A DNA stretch of 5,683 nucleotides, taken from JALOAR01 sp041649615 (GTDB lineage: Bacteria > Patescibacteriota > Minisyncoccia > UBA6257 > Colwellbacteraceae). The translations under genes and the position numbers were made by a program. Shown one piece after another: positions 4,878 through 5,683 of this stretch (positions are counted from its first letter, which is position 1; each line of letters begins with the position of its first letter). The DNA is taken from contig JBAZMT010000053.1 of assembly GCA_041649615.1 (NCBI GenBank), positions 1 to 5,683 on the forward strand. The letters run 5' to 3'. The notes under the pieces are model-generated. The model did not search any database, was not told the origin of the DNA, and saw only the letters and a list, made by a program, of their open reading frames with translations.

Positions 4878-5683
4878 ATGGCTATAACGCAGAGCTACGT
4901 GGACTATAACGCGGGCAGCGATGCGACTGGAGACGGCACTATCGGTACGCCGTGGAGGACGTTGCAGTGGGCGTTCGACCATTTGGTGCGCAACACCACG
5001 GACGGCAACCAGGTCAACCTCAAAGCGGGCACCGCGCAGGTCAACGCGGCAGCGCTCGATTTGGCGACGTTCATCGGTGGCGGGGCGCTGGCCGAGGCGG
5101 CGCCGCTCATCGTGCGCGGCTATACGGCGGCGGCCAACGACGGAGGTGTAGGGGAAATCGACTGCGGCGGCGCAACCATGTGGGCCGCCACTACATACGA
5201 TTACGTGTTCCTTGTTGACCTGGAAATGCACACGTTTGGCGACAATCATGGCGTGCAGCTCGACTTATACTGTATGCTCTATCGCTGCGAGGTGCATAAG
5301 GGCGCGTCGTCTCCGACCGATAAGTATTTGGTCGCCGTGTCCTCGTCATCGGCCGTACAGGGCTGCTACGTGCACGATCTGGGCGATGGCACCGGGCGCG
5401 GCATCAACGCAGCAACCGGCGCGGTAGCGTTTAACTACGTGGTATGTGGCGCGGACCTCGACGCGGGGTATGGCATCTATACGTCCGGGCCATGTATCGG
5501 CAACGTCGTGGTCTGCGCGGGCACGGCTCAGACAGGGATTTACTGGACGAGCGCGCATGGCCAGGTTTGTCTCAATAATATCGCCTACAACTCTACAGCG
5601 GGGACAACGCGCGGCATCTATGCGGTGGCGGCAGGTCGCGCCACGATGGTCATGAACAATATCGTCATAGGCTGGAGTGGCGC
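4878..5683 (+). CDS. Right-handed beta-helix (tailspike / pectate-lyase-like) protein, 3' truncated
   Basis: The frame is open from the ATG at 4878 to the window end with no stop, giving 268 residues so far. The N-terminus YVDYNAGSDATGDGTIGTPW (7-26) followed by RTLQWAF is the well-known opening of parallel beta-helix proteins (YVD.. GSD..G..  TPWRTLQ.A). After about residue 90 come short repeated strands of about 23-27 residues: LYCMLYRCEVHKG (130-142), AVQGCYVHDLGDG (159-171), AFNYVVCGADLDAG (184-197), IGNVVVCAGTAQTG (207-220), QVCLNNIAYNSTAG (229-242) and VMNNIVIGWSG (258-268). These rungs often read N-x-V/I-V/I near a turn. In tailspikes such a helix binds and often cuts surface polysaccharide, with catalytic acids on one face; the catalytic part, if any, cannot be judged from the truncated sequence. 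Cysteines recur at similar positions in several rungs. Ribosome site GGAG at 4870-4873. Confidence 0.87.
   Translation, partial: MAITQSYVDYNAGSDATGDGTIGTPWRTLQWAFDHLVRNTTDGNQVNLKAGTAQVNAAALDLATFIGGGALAEAAPLIVRGYTAAANDGGVGEIDCGGATMWAATTYDYVFLVDLEMHTFGDNHGVQLDLYCMLYRCEVHKGASSPTDKYLVAVSSSSAVQGCYVHDLGDGTGRGINAATGAVAFNYVVCGADLDAGYGIYTSGPCIGNVVVCAGTAQTGIYWTSAHGQVCLNNIAYNSTAGTTRGIYAVAAGRATMVMNNIVIGWSG

Noticed and set aside
4797..5249. Antisense open frame (150 codons) across the LamG/beta-helix junction
   Set aside because: It spans two genes with clear domains and a good ribosome site on the plus strand; its own product is not recognisable.
1..5683. tRNA, CRISPR array, insertion sequence, integrase or diversity-generating reverse transcriptase
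   Set aside because: No cloverleaf-like segment, spaced direct repeats, terminal inverted repeats or corresponding protein motifs were found by reading both strands.

Overview
The window looks like part of the late region of a tailed phage or prophage with high-GC DNA (about 60% or more by eye). All eight genes lie on the plus strand and are packed tightly. Neighbours overlap by 4 nt or are separated by 2-10 nt, except for one 110-nt gap. No tRNA, rRNA, insertion sequence, integrase or CRISPR array was seen. The host is not certain. The first gene ends in a beta-rich region that reminds me of C-terminal regions of glycoside-hydrolase-like proteins common in Chloroflexota, but this is from memory and weakly held.

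Layout: (1) positions 1-770, the 3' end of a glycoside-hydrolase-like protein that ends in a proline-rich linker and a helical tail; (2) 767-1414, a compact beta-class DNA methyltransferase with DPPY and no visible restriction partner; (3) 1411-2205, a small (beta/alpha)8-barrel hydrolase of clan GH-A type with both expected catalytic glutamates; (4) 2206-2315, the only real intergenic gap, opening with a long, nearly perfect GC-rich hairpin; (5) 2316-2615, a small protein with one membrane segment and a textbook leucine-zipper coiled coil; (6) 2619-3458, a complete calcineurin-type metallophosphoesterase; (7) 3462-4076, a probable virion surface protein with a short internal repeat; (8) 4079-4867, a LamG/concanavalin-like domain protein; (9) 4878-end, the start of a right-handed beta-helix protein of tailspike type.

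How the parts may work together: the last three genes look like an adhesion and receptor-binding block at the distal end of the tail or on the capsid surface. The GH-A barrel next to a small membrane coiled-coil protein suggests either a lysis pair or a glycan-degrading function. The methyltransferase would modify phage DNA. It sits inside this block by 4-nt overlaps on both sides, and its isoleucine codon choice differs from every neighbour, which suggests later acquisition. The metallophosphoesterase is out of place among structural genes and its substrate is unknown. I do not see a clearly new multi-gene system. The most unusual points are the phosphoesterase in a virion operon, the small GH-A barrel, the methyltransferase insertion and the hairpin.
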